Origin: Plantibacter auratus
GTDB lineage: Bacteria; Actinomycetota; Actinomycetes; Actinomycetales; Microbacteriaceae
Length of the DNA: 64,000 nt
Reading direction: 5' to 3'
Assembly (NCBI RefSeq): GCF_050587365.1
Contig: NZ_JBOBFV010000004.1
Span: 332,840 to 396,839 of the forward strand
The translations under genes and the position numbers were made by a program. How positions within the stretch are numbered: position 1 is the first letter of the stretch; every line of letters starts with the position of its first letter. Shown piece by piece: positions 15,837 to 24,166 of this stretch. The notes beneath the pieces are model-generated. The model searched no databases, was not told the DNA's origin, and saw only the letters and a list, made by a program, of their open reading frames with translations.

Positions 15837-17123
15837 ATGCGCAAGCGCACCCTTCCGCTGGCCGTCCTCGCCACCGCGGCACTCGGCCTCACCGCCTGTG
15901 CCGGTGGCGGTTCCGGCTCAGGCGACGTCTCGGCAGACGGCCAGACGCTCACCGTCTGGATCATGCAGGGCACCAACCCCGACTCCGAGGCCTTCTTCAA
16001 GGAGGTCGGCTCGGCCTTCAAGAAGGAGACCGGCGCCACCCTCAAGGTCGAGTACGTGCAGTGGGCCGACGCCCACGACCGCTTCGTGACGTCGATCGCC
16101 GGGAACACCACCCCCGACGTCGCCGAGACGGGCACCACCTGGACGGCCGAGTTCGCCGATGCCGGCGCCCTCGCCCCCATCGGCGACTACGTCGACAAGG
16201 CCGGCCTGAAGGACGACCTCGTCAAGGGCCTCGCCGACTCCGGTACGTACGACGGCGAGCTCTACGGCATGCCGTGGTACGCCGGCGTCCGCTCGATCGT
16301 CTACCGCACCGACGTCTTCGAGGAGCTCGGCCTCAAGGCGCCGACCACCTGGCAGGAGATCATCGACGCCGGCACCGCGATCAAGGCCGCCAAGCCCGAC
16401 ATGATCCCGTTCCCCGTCCCCGGTGACGCCGAGTTCACGGCGTACCCCTGGGTCTGGGGCGCCGGCGGCGAGGTCTCCGAGCTCGACGGCGACACCTGGA
16501 AGTCGGGGCTCGCGAGCGACGACTCACGCAAGGGCATCCAGTTCTGGACCGACCTGGCCACCAAGTACGACCTCTCCTCCTCAGGTGCCACCACCTGGAA
16601 GGAGACGGACGTCCTCGACAACTTCGTGCAGGACAAGGTCGCCATGGCGATCATGGGCTCCTGGACCCCGGCGACGATCGTCCAGAAGAACCCGGAGCTC
16701 GAGGGCAAGTTCGCCGCCATCCCGATCCCGGGTGAAGACGGCGGCATGTCGCCCTCCGTGCTCGGCGGTTCGCACCTCAGCATGTTCAACACCTCGAAGA
16801 ACAAGGACCTCGCGTTCCAGTTCATCGAGATGATGACCACCGGCAAGTTCGCCTCCGAGTGGGCCGAGCAGACCGGCTACTTCCCCGGCCAGACCTCGCT
16901 CCTCAGTGACTCGACCGAGAGCGACGACCCGCTGGTGAAGCCCTTCGCCGAGCAGTTCGTCGACGGCGGCGCATCCCTCCCCGTGACCCCGAAGTTCGGT
17001 GCGGTGCAGGCGAAGAAGACCACCAACGCGATGATCCAGGCCATCCTCTCCGGAAGCAAGTCGGTCGACCAGGCGACGACCGATGCCGCCAAGGAGATGG
17101 ACGACATCATGAACGGCAAGTAG
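15837..17123 (+). CDS. Sugar ABC transporter substrate-binding lipoprotein
   Basis: A 428-residue extracellular solute-binding protein of the carbohydrate (CUT1) type. A signal peptide ends in the lipobox LTAC with Cys21, so it is lipid-anchored outside the membrane. TLTVWIMQGTNPDSEAFFKE begins the first lobe; GMPWYAGVRSIVYRTDVFEE and a Trp-rich middle are typical sugar-binding features. It opens the operon that continues with two permeases, NagZ, kinase, MurQ and RpiR, so the ligand is inferred to be a cell-wall amino sugar or disaccharide. GGAG lies about 9 nt before the ATG. Confidence 0.93.
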   Translation: MRKRTLPLAVLATAALGLTACAGGGSGSGDVSADGQTLTVWIMQGTNPDSEAFFKEVGSAFKKETGATLKVEYVQWADAHDRFVTSIAGNTTPDVAETGTTWTAEFADAGALAPIGDYVDKAGLKDDLVKGLADSGTYDGELYGMPWYAGVRSIVYRTDVFEELGLKAPTTWQEIIDAGTAIKAAKPDMIPFPVPGDAEFTAYPWVWGAGGEVSELDGDTWKSGLASDDSRKGIQFWTDLATKYDLSSSGATTWKETDVLDNFVQDKVAMAIMGSWTPATIVQKNPELEGKFAAIPIPGEDGGMSPSVLGGSHLSMFNTSKNKDLAFQFIEMMTTGKFASEWAEQTGYFPGQTSLLSDSTESDDPLVKPFAEQFVDGGASLPVTPKFGAVQAKKTTNAMIQAILSGSKSVDQATTDAAKEMDDIMNGK

Positions 17124-17129
17124 CCGATC

Positions 17130-18101
17130 GTGTCGACCCTCACCCCGCCCACGGTCACCCGCGAAGCCCCCGCTTCGCGGGTGGCCGGGGGCCCCTCCCC
17201 CAAGCGGCTGCGCCTCCTGATGCGCACCCGCCCCTGGCTGCTGCTCGCGCCGGCACTCCTCATCCTCGCCGTGCTCCTCCTCTGGCCGCTCATCCGCGTC
17301 GTCCTGTTCTCCCTGCAGGACTACGGCCTGCGCGAGATCGTCAGCGGCGACACCAACTTCAACGGCGGCGCCAACTACGCCGAGGTCTTCGCCGACCCGA
17401 CCCTCTGGACCGTCGTCCTCCCGAACACCGTCTTCTTCGCCGCGGCCGCCGTCATCGGTACGGTCGTCCTCGGCACCCTCGTCGCCCTGCTCATGGCGAA
17501 CCTCGGCTCCTTCTGGCGCACCATCGTCGGCAGCGCCATCATGGTCGCCTGGGCGATGCCCGCCGTCACCGGCACCTACGTCTGGGTCTGGATCTTCGAC
17601 GCCGACCGCGGCATCGTCAACCAGACGCTCATGGGGCTCGGGCTCATGGACGAGCCCTTCAACTGGTTCACGAACCAGTTCACGTTCTACGGCATCGCGC
17701 TGCTGAACGTGATCCACCACGGCTTCCCGTTCGTGGCCATCACCGTCCTCGCCGGCCTGCTCGGCGTGTCCAAGGAGATGCTGGAAGCCGCCGAGATGGA
17801 CGGGGCGGGCGCGTTCCGTCGCTTCTTCCAGATCACCTTCCCGTCGCTGCGCCAGGTGTTCTCGGTCGTGATCATCCTGTCGACCATCTGGGACTTCAAG
17901 GTGTTCGCGCAGATCTACCTCATGCCGGGTGGTTCCGGCTCGAACCGCGAGGTGTTGAACCTCGGCGTGTGGTCGTACGTGGAGTCCTTCGGGCAGAACC
18001 GCTACGGCTTCGGCTCCGCGATCGCGGTGCTGTTGACGCTCGTCCTGCTCGGCATCACGATCGTCTACATCCGCGCCCTCATGAAGGAGGACGAACTGTG
18101 A
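17130..18101 (+). CDS. Sugar ABC transporter permease, MalF-like
   Basis: A 323-residue inner-membrane permease with six predicted helices. The EAAEMDGAG loop (residues about 218-226), which docks with the ATPase, is the CUT1 signature. A periplasmic loop lies between helices 1 and 2 (QDYGLREIVSGDTNFNGG). GTG 17130 is 6 nt after the binding-protein stop. It pairs with the MalG-like permease to form the channel. No ATPase gene is present in the operon, so a shared MsmK-type ATPase encoded elsewhere must drive it. Confidence 0.92.
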   Translation: MSTLTPPTVTREAPASRVAGGPSPKRLRLLMRTRPWLLLAPALLILAVLLLWPLIRVVLFSLQDYGLREIVSGDTNFNGGANYAEVFADPTLWTVVLPNTVFFAAAAVIGTVVLGTLVALLMANLGSFWRTIVGSAIMVAWAMPAVTGTYVWVWIFDADRGIVNQTLMGLGLMDEPFNWFTNQFTFYGIALLNVIHHGFPFVAITVLAGLLGVSKEMLEAAEMDGAGAFRRFFQITFPSLRQVFSVVIILSTIWDFKVFAQIYLMPGGSGSNREVLNLGVWSYVESFGQNRYGFGSAIAVLLTLVLLGITIVYIRALMKEDEL

Positions 18102-19027
18102 CCACCCACGCTCCCGCCCCCACCGCCGCCCGTCGACAGGCTCAAGGGCCGGGCACCGACCGGTCCACCAAGCCGCAGGTCCCGATGCACCGGAAGGCGA
18201 GCGGTCGGAAGATCCGCTCGAACACCGTCAAGGCGATCCTCGTCACCCTCCTGCTCGTGTTCACGCTGTTCCCGGCGTACTGGATGCTGTCGAGCGCCTT
18301 CGACGCGCAGGCGTCGAGCGGCGGCCAGTCCTTCTTCCCGAAGGAGTTGTCGTTCACGAACTTCGAGTCGGTGCTGACCGACGGCGGGTTCGCGGTCTTC
18401 CTCCGCAACTCCGCGATCGTCGCCGGTGCGACGGTGCTCATCTCCGCCGCCGTCGCGCTCCTGGCGTCGGTCGCGGTCGCCCGCTTCCGGTTCAAGTTCC
18501 GCACCGCGGTGCTGCTCATGATCCTCGTCGTGCAGATGGTACCGCTCGAGGCGCTCGTGATCCCGCTGTTCGTGCAGATCCGCGACCTGCAGCTGCTCAA
18601 CACGCTGCTCGGGCTCATCATCGTGTACGTCGCGCTCGCACTGCCGTTCGGCATCTGGATGCTGCGCGGCTTCGTCGCGGCGGTGCCCGTGGAGCTCGAA
18701 GAGGCGGCGTTCCTCGACGGCGCCAGCTGGTGGCGCATGTTCCGCTCGATCATGCTCCCGCTCGTGGCCCCCGGCCTCGTCGCGACGAGTGTGTTCAGCT
18801 TCATCACGGCCTGGAACGAGTTCATCTTCGCGATGACCCTGCTCGGCGGCTCGACGGAGAACTACACGGTGGCCATCGGCCTCAAGCAGTTCTTCGGCCT
18901 GAACTCCAACGACTGGGGTTCGGTCATGGCGGCGTCGACCATCATCACGATCCCGGTCATGATCTTCTTCATCCTCGTGCAGCGCCGCCTCTCGGGCGGA
19001 CTGGTGTCCGGAGCGGTGAAGGGATGA
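18098..19027 (+). CDS. Sugar ABC transporter permease, MalG-like, with repeat-derived N-terminal segment
   Basis: A 309-residue permease with six helices and the EEAAFLDGAS docking loop near residue 210. GTG 18098 overlaps the previous stop (GTGA) and has GGAGG 7 nt upstream. The first 30 residues before MHRKASG are not typical of the family. Within them, codons reading RRQAQGPG derive from a copy of the dispersed repeat, in a different frame from the copies in nagZ and murQ. The stop overlaps the nagZ ATG (ATGA). The role is as for the partner permease. Confidence 0.92.
   Translation: MTTHAPAPTAARRQAQGPGTDRSTKPQVPMHRKASGRKIRSNTVKAILVTLLLVFTLFPAYWMLSSAFDAQASSGGQSFFPKELSFTNFESVLTDGGFAVFLRNSAIVAGATVLISAAVALLASVAVARFRFKFRTAVLLMILVVQMVPLEALVIPLFVQIRDLQLLNTLLGLIIVYVALALPFGIWMLRGFVAAVPVELEEAAFLDGASWWRMFRSIMLPLVAPGLVATSVFSFITAWNEFIFAMTLLGGSTENYTVAIGLKQFFGLNSNDWGSVMAASTIITIPVMIFFILVQRRLSGGLVSGAVKG
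18129..18153 (+). repeat. Dispersed repeat copy inside the MalG-like permease gene
   Basis: CGTCGACAGGCTCAAGGGCC matches the element core with three changes. It lies in the poorly conserved N-terminal cytoplasmic segment and keeps the reading frame. Confidence 0.7.
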
Positions 19028-20616
19028 TCGACCCCGACGTCGCGCGGCTCGTCCGGGGCGTCCTCTGGCCGGGCTTCCTCGGCCGGACCGCCCCGGACTG
19101 GCTGCTGCGCGAGCTGGACGGCGGCCTCGCGGGCGTCGTGTACTTCGGGCAGAACCTCTCCTCGGACCCCGCGGAGGTCGCGGCGCTGTCGGCCGAACTC
19201 CGCGACCACCGGCCCGAGATCCTCATCGGCGTCGACGAGGAGGGCGGCAACGTCTCCCGCCTCGAGGCGCAGACGGGCTCCACCCTGCCCGGGCATGCGC
19301 AGCTCGGTGCACTCGATGACGTCGAGACGACGCGCGCGGTGGGTCAGGCACTCGCCGAGCGGCTCCACGCCGCCGGGGCGAACGTCGCCCTCGCGCCCGT
19401 CGCCGATGTGAACACCAACCCCGCGAACCCGGTCATCGGGGTGCGCTCGTTCGGCCCCACCGCCGAGCTCGTCTCCCGCCACGTGTCCGCGATGGTCGAC
19501 GGATTGCAGGCCGGCGGGGTCGCCGCGTGTGTCAAGCACTACCCCGGCCACGGCGACACGGCGAGCGACTCGCACCTGGATCTGCCCCGCATCGACCTGG
19601 ACCTGGCGAAGCTCGAAGCCGAGCACCTGCCACCGTTCGACGCGGCGATCGCCGCCGGCGTCGCGAGTGTCATGACCGCCCACATCGTCGTCCCGGCGTT
19701 CGGTGACGCCCCGGCGACGCTCAACCCGATCCCCCTCCGTCGGCTGCGCGAAAGCGGCTTCGACGGCGTGATCATCTCCGACGCGCTCGACATGGCCGCC
19801 ATCCGGTCCACCACCGGCTCAGGACGCGGCGCTGTCCTCGCCCTCGAGGCCGGCGTCGACCTGCTCTGCATCGGCAACCCGTCCAACCTCGGGCCGAAGC
19901 AGGGCGCGACGACCGACGAGGACGACTACCTCGAGGTGTTCGAGGCGGTCTGCGCCGCCATCGCCGACGGCGAGCTCGATCGAGCGATCGTCGCGCGCGC
20001 GGCCGCCCGGGTGGCGTGGCTCGCGCGGTCCGTCAGCCCTTCGACAGGCTCAGGGACCGGGGAATCAGTCCCTGAGCTTGTCGAAGGGCGCTTCGCCGAC
20101 GCAATCCGCCGGATCGTCCGCGTCCGGGGCGAGATCGCCACCGCAGCCTCGTCGATCACCCTCGTCGACCTCCGCGACCGACCGACGTTCGCCGTCGCCT
20201 CGGCCCACGATCCGTTCGCCGAGTCACTCGCCGAACGGTTCGACGTCACCCGGCTCGCTGCCGGCCCGAGCCTCCGGACACCGGATCCGCAGGCCGAGGC
20301 GCCCGCCTCCGATGAGCTGACCCTCCTGCTCGCGACGATCCCCGCCGACGACGGGATCGTCCTCCTCGCGGACCGCCTCGGCGAGGACACCCCGCAGCGT
20401 CTCGCCGTAGACCGCGTCGCGCTGGTCCGCCCGGACGCCGTCGTCGTGAGCGTCGGACTGCCGCTCGCCGATGACGCTGTCCTCCCCCTGCCGGTGATCG
20501 ACACGCTCGCGGCCTCCCGGGCATCCGCCGACCGGGTCACCGAACTCCTCGCCGCGGCCTCCATCGCGGCGCCGACGCACCATCTGCACGACCAGCACCA
20601 CCGGAACGGATCATGA
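19024..20616 (+). CDS. nagZ: Beta-N-acetylhexosaminidase, GH3 (NagZ-type)
   Basis: A 530-residue glycoside hydrolase family 3 enzyme that removes terminal beta-GlcNAc, here probably from GlcNAc-MurNAc muropeptides. The catalytic domain (residues 1 to about 335) has VDEEGGNVSRL, the NagZ signature KHYPGHGDTASDSHLDLP with the catalytic His, and SDALDM with the nucleophile Asp. No signal peptide is present, so it acts in the cytoplasm on imported substrate. A second domain (about 360-530) follows. The two are joined by a segment encoded by an inverted pair of dispersed repeats (20036-20089). ATG 19024 overlaps the permease stop. Confidence 0.92.
   Translation: MIDPDVARLVRGVLWPGFLGRTAPDWLLRELDGGLAGVVYFGQNLSSDPAEVAALSAELRDHRPEILIGVDEEGGNVSRLEAQTGSTLPGHAQLGALDDVETTRAVGQALAERLHAAGANVALAPVADVNTNPANPVIGVRSFGPTAELVSRHVSAMVDGLQAGGVAACVKHYPGHGDTASDSHLDLPRIDLDLAKLEAEHLPPFDAAIAAGVASVMTAHIVVPAFGDAPATLNPIPLRRLRESGFDGVIISDALDMAAIRSTTGSGRGAVLALEAGVDLLCIGNPSNLGPKQGATTDEDDYLEVFEAVCAAIADGELDRAIVARAAARVAWLARSVSPSTGSGTGESVPELVEGRFADAIRRIVRVRGEIATAASSITLVDLRDRPTFAVASAHDPFAESLAERFDVTRLAAGPSLRTPDPQAEAPASDELTLLLATIPADDGIVLLADRLGEDTPQRLAVDRVALVRPDAVVVSVGLPLADDAVLPLPVIDTLAASRASADRVTELLAAASIAAPTHHLHDQHHRNGS
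20036..20089. repeat. Inverted pair of dispersed repeats inside nagZ
   Basis: Arms 20036-20057 and 20068-20089 are 22 nt each with a single G/U-compatible difference and a 10-nt loop. The pair is translated in frame as PSTGSGTG followed by SVPELVEG. The mRNA should form a long hairpin between the two nagZ domains. Confidence 0.85.
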
Positions 20617-21554
20617 ACCACCTCGCAGCACCCGTCCTCGCCATCGATCTCGGGAAGACCTCCTGCCGCGCCCGTATCACGAGCGGATCCGACGACGACC
20701 TGACCGTCTTCGCGGAGGCCCGCGGCCACGGGGCACCGGGGCTCGCCGACCACGAGGGTGCGGAGCTGTCGGCCCGCGCAGTCCTCGAGACGGTCGCGCA
20801 CCTCCCGGCCGACCTCCTCGCCGCGGTGCAGCACGTCGGGATCGGCGCCGCCGGGGTGGAGGCGGCACCGCACGAGGTCGCCGCGTTCACCGCCGAACTG
20901 CGTCTGGCGCTCGGAGCGACGATCGCCGTCGTGAACGACGCCCTGGCAGCCCACGCCGGCGCCTTCGCCGGTGGTCCCGGCACGGTACTCATCGCCGGCA
21001 CCGGATCCGTCGTGTTCGACGTCGACGCCGACGGCTCCGTGAAGCAGATCGACGGGTGGGGTCCCTGGCTCGGAGACGAGGGCAGCGGTCGATGGATCGG
21101 GCAGCAGGGCCTCGAGGCGTGCATGCGTGCCTTCGACGGGCGCGGCCCCGCGACCACGTTGCTCGCCGACGCCGAGGCGCTCATCGGGTCGATCCCCGCG
21201 CTCCCCCGCTGGGTCTCCAGCACCGGAGCACCTGCCCGCCAACTCGGCACCTTCGCGCCCACGGTCATCATCCGAGCCGAGGAGGGCGACGCCGTCGCCG
21301 CGGACATCGTCGACACCGCCTGCGCCCACCTCGCCGTGAGCGCCGCCGCCGCCGGCACGGGCGCCGTGTGCGTCGTCGGCGGGATCGCCTCCCACCCCTA
21401 CGTCGCCGCACATCTCGCGACGGCCATGCACGAGGTCGGCGTCGACCTCGTCGCACCCCGCGGTGACGCGCTCGACGGAGCCAGACTCGTCGCTCTCGAC
21501 ACCGCGATCTCCTACGACGGAAGGGTCGTGCGCGACGATGTCCACGCAGCCTGA
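20613..21554 (+). CDS. BadF/BadG/BcrA/BcrD-family amino-sugar kinase (GlcNAc/MurNAc kinase)
   Basis: A 313-residue kinase of the ASKHA fold. LAIDLGKTSCRARI is the phosphate-1 loop, VNDALAAHAGAF the region with the catalytic Asp, and VLIAGTGSVVFDV the phosphate-2 loop. GWGPWLGDEGSGRWIG is highly typical of the BadF/N-acetylglucosamine kinase group. Between nagZ and murQ it most likely makes GlcNAc-6-P and MurNAc-6-P, as the related MurK of Clostridium acetobutylicum does; dual specificity here is inferred. ATG 20613 overlaps the nagZ TGA. The last 17 nt overlap murQ. Confidence 0.86.
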   Translation: MNHLAAPVLAIDLGKTSCRARITSGSDDDLTVFAEARGHGAPGLADHEGAELSARAVLETVAHLPADLLAAVQHVGIGAAGVEAAPHEVAAFTAELRLALGATIAVVNDALAAHAGAFAGGPGTVLIAGTGSVVFDVDADGSVKQIDGWGPWLGDEGSGRWIGQQGLEACMRAFDGRGPATTLLADAEALIGSIPALPRWVSSTGAPARQLGTFAPTVIIRAEEGDAVAADIVDTACAHLAVSAAAAGTGAVCVVGGIASHPYVAAHLATAMHEVGVDLVAPRGDALDGARLVALDTAISYDGRVVRDDVHAA

Positions 21555-22575
21555 GAGCGCCTCACCACCGGTCCCTGAGCCTGTCGACGGGCCTGGGCCG
21601 ATCACCGCAGGGCTGACCTCCGACCGCGACACCATCCGCGCGGAGCTCGCCACCCTCTCGACGGAGCAGGTGAACGAGCGACACCCCGACCTCGACGCCC
21701 TCTCCACGCGGGAACTCGTCGCCGCGATGAACGAGGACAACCGTTCCGTCCCCGACGCCATCGCGGCCGTCGAACCCGAGATCGCCGAGGCCGTCGAAGC
21801 GATCGTCGAGCGCCTCCGCCGGGGCGGACGACTCGTCTACCTGGGCGCCGGGACCGCCGGACGGATGGGCATCCTCGACGCGAGCGAGGCGCCACCCACG
21901 TTCGGGACCGACCCGGGCCTCATCGTCGGACTCATCGCGGGTGGTCCGGGCGCCATCCAGCAAGCGGTGGAGAACGCCGAGGACCGCGACGACCTCGGTC
22001 GGGCGGATCTGGAGTCGCTGTCGATCACCGCGGACGACGCCGTCGTGGGTGTCTCCGCATCCGGTCGCACGCCCTACGTCCTGGGCGCCCTCGAGTACGC
22101 GCGCTCGATCGGTGCGATCACCATCGGCCTGTCGTGCAACGCCGGCTCCCCACTCGCCCGGGACGCGGACATCGGCATCGAGGCGGTCGTCGGTCCGGAG
22201 CTCCTCACCGGATCGACCCGGCTGAAGGCGGGGACGGCGCAGAAGCTCGTGCTCAACATGCTGTCGACGATCACGATGGTGCGGCTCGGGAAGACGTACC
22301 GGAACCTCATGGTCGACCTCCTCACGACGAACGAGAAGCTGCGAGCGCGGGCGGAACGCACGGTCATGCTGGCGACCGACGTCGACGCCGCCACGGCCGC
22401 GAAGACGCTCGCATCCGTGGACGGCTGGGTGAAGGCCGCTATCCTCGTCCTCGTGACCGGCATCGCCGCAGATGAAGCAGTCGCCCGCCTCCGTGGTGGC
22501 GACGGCTCCCTCAGCGCGGCCATCGCAGCGCACACCGTCGAAGACCCGACGGGGGCCGCACCGGATGTCCACTGA
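21538..22575 (+). CDS. murQ: N-acetylmuramic acid 6-phosphate etherase
   Basis: MurQ cleaves the lactyl ether of MurNAc-6-P to give GlcNAc-6-P and D-lactate. The 345-residue protein has the SIS-domain loop YLGAGTAGRMGILDASEAPP with the catalytic Glu of the DASE motif near residue 120, and GVSASGRTPYVLGALEYAR. Residues about 10-20 (VPEPVDGPG) come from a dispersed repeat and form a non-conserved N-terminal extension. ATG 21538 lies inside the kinase gene; the core begins at ERHPDLDALST. It is followed by the RpiR gene with an 11-nt overlap. Confidence 0.95.
   Translation: MSTQPESASPPVPEPVDGPGPITAGLTSDRDTIRAELATLSTEQVNERHPDLDALSTRELVAAMNEDNRSVPDAIAAVEPEIAEAVEAIVERLRRGGRLVYLGAGTAGRMGILDASEAPPTFGTDPGLIVGLIAGGPGAIQQAVENAEDRDDLGRADLESLSITADDAVVGVSASGRTPYVLGALEYARSIGAITIGLSCNAGSPLARDADIGIEAVVGPELLTGSTRLKAGTAQKLVLNMLSTITMVRLGKTYRNLMVDLLTTNEKLRARAERTVMLATDVDAATAAKTLASVDGWVKAAILVLVTGIAADEAVARLRGGDGSLSAAIAAHTVEDPTGAAPDVH
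21568..21592 (-). repeat. Dispersed repeat copy at the 5' end of murQ
   Basis: CGGTCCCTGAGCCTGTCGAC plus flanks matches the element with one change in the right arm. It encodes VPEPVDG in frame in the N-terminal extension of MurQ. Confidence 0.85.
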
Positions 22576-23434
22576 CGCGCTGCTCGTGCTCCGCCAGGCG
22601 ATCCCTCGTCTGAGCGCCGCCGAGACGCGCGTCGCCGAGACCATCATCGGTACGCCCTCGCTCGTCGTCGAGTTGACCATCACCGAACTCGCGAAGGCGT
22701 GCGGCACCTCGCAGGCGACCGTCGCGCGGTTCTGCCAGACCATCGGATACACCGGCTACCGGGAGTTCCGGGTGGCCGTCGCGACCTCCACGAGTCGCGA
22801 GCAGGCGGAGCGTGACCGGTTCGAGGTCGACGACGCCGACATCGACCCGGACGACTCGGTGGAGACGGTCGTCGCGAAGGTCGCGTACCAGGAGGTGCAG
22901 GCGATCGAGCTCACCGCCCGCTCGCTCGACCGCGACGCCCTGGACGCGGTCGTCGACGCCCTCCTCGTCGCCCCACGGATCGACATCATCGGCTTCGGGT
23001 CCTCGAACCTCACGGCGCAGGACCTCCACCAGAAGCTCTACCGGATCGGCATGCCGGCCAACACCTTCGTCGACGCCCACCTCGCACTGCCCTCGGCCGC
23101 CCTCCTCGGGCCCGGTGGGGTCGCCATCGGCATCTCGCACTCCGGGCTCACGGTCGAGACCGAGCAGGCGATGCAGCTCGCGCGGGCCGCCGGCGCGACG
23201 ACCGTGTGCATCACGAACTTCCCCGACTCCCCCATCGCCAGCCGGTGCGACCTCGTCCTCGCGACGCAGGCGAGGGAGAGCCGATACCGCTCGGGTGCGA
23301 TGTCCTCGCGCATCGCCCAGCTCGCGCTCGTCGACCTGCTCTTCATCCGCGTCGCCCAGCGTCGCTACGACGCCGCGGCGGAGTCGCTCCGCGTCACCTA
23401 CGAGTCGATCCAGGACCACCGCATCGACACCTGA
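22565..23434 (+). CDS. RpiR/MurR-family regulator
   Basis: A 289-residue transcription factor. The N-terminal helix-turn-helix (residues about 35-65) reads ITELAKACGTSQATVARFC. The C-terminal SIS domain (about 110-270) has IIGFGSSNLTAQDLHQKL and GISHSGLTVETEQAMQLAR, which bind phosphosugars. In Escherichia coli MurR senses MurNAc-6-P and represses murQP. The position directly after murQ, overlapping it by 11 nt, supports the same sensor role for the whole operon, acting at 15690-15749. The ligand and site are inferred. Confidence 0.9.
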   Translation: MSTDALLVLRQAIPRLSAAETRVAETIIGTPSLVVELTITELAKACGTSQATVARFCQTIGYTGYREFRVAVATSTSREQAERDRFEVDDADIDPDDSVETVVAKVAYQEVQAIELTARSLDRDALDAVVDALLVAPRIDIIGFGSSNLTAQDLHQKLYRIGMPANTFVDAHLALPSAALLGPGGVAIGISHSGLTVETEQAMQLARAAGATTVCITNFPDSPIASRCDLVLATQARESRYRSGAMSSRIAQLALVDLLFIRVAQRRYDAAAESLRVTYESIQDHRIDT

Positions 23435-23443
23435 GTTCGGAGA

Positions 23444-24166
23444 TCAGGGCAGTAGTGAGACGCCCGTGTGCTCGGCGAGGGCGAGCAGCAGCCCATCTTG
23501 GAACGCCTCGTCGCGGACCGCGCGGTGCGGCTCCTCGCGTCGCTGGTGGTGCCAGTAGCCGGAGGTGTCGGCACCACGCCCTTCGGCGAGCGCCACCTGG
23601 GTCCGGTGCCCGAGTTCCAGGTCGTCGGGCGCGTTCGGTCCGCCCATGCGTGTCGGCACCCACCCCGGGTCGACCGCGTTGCTGAACACCCCGGGACGCA
23701 CCCGCGCGATGGCCGCCGCGAGGACGGTCACGAGGAGTTTGCTGTCGGAGTAGCTCGCCGTCCTCGTGGAACCCGACCAGTCGAGACCGTCGAGCGTCGC
23801 GGTACCGCCGCGGTGCATGCTGCTGCTGAGGAACACGAGTCGTCGCGCGGGGATGAGCGCGCTCAGCAGGTAGGGCGCGACCACGTTGACCGGTAGGACG
23901 GCCGCTCCGTCGAGGACGCCGGCGTTGTGGATGATCGCGTCCACGGGACCGGCAGCTGCGACCTGCTCCGCGAGCTCCTGGACGCCGTCGAGGGTGGCGA
24001 GGTCACCGGTGACGAGGTGCGCGGAGGGCTCGTCGAGCAGCCGGACCTCGTCGGCTCGGGCGAAACTCCGGGCGTGGAAGAGCACCTCGTGCCCGTGCTC
24101 GACCAGCTCGGTCGCCGCACCGAGCCCCAGGCCGACGGCGGCACCGGTCACGAGGATGCGCGCCAT
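23444..24166 (-). CDS. SDR-family oxidoreductase, WW-domain-oxidoreductase-like
   Basis: A 240-residue short-chain dehydrogenase. ILVTGAAVGLGLGAATELVE is the cofactor loop; HARSF after strand 2 suggests NADP(H). IIHNAGVL replaces NNAG, FLSSSMH carries the catalytic Ser, and SYSDSKLL is YxxxK. DPGWVPTRMGG after it is common in the subfamily that acts on retinol-like or other hydrophobic alcohols. Its ATG overlaps the stop of the XRE regulator (TGATG), so the two form an operon and the regulator probably governs it. Confidence 0.87.
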   Translation of the reverse strand: MARILVTGAAVGLGLGAATELVEHGHEVLFHARSFARADEVRLLDEPSAHLVTGDLATLDGVQELAEQVAAAGPVDAIIHNAGVLDGAAVLPVNVVAPYLLSALIPARRLVFLSSSMHRGGTATLDGLDWSGSTRTASYSDSKLLVTVLAAAIARVRPGVFSNAVDPGWVPTRMGGPNAPDDLELGHRTQVALAEGRGADTSGYWHHQRREEPHRAVRDEAFQDGLLLALAEHTGVSLLP

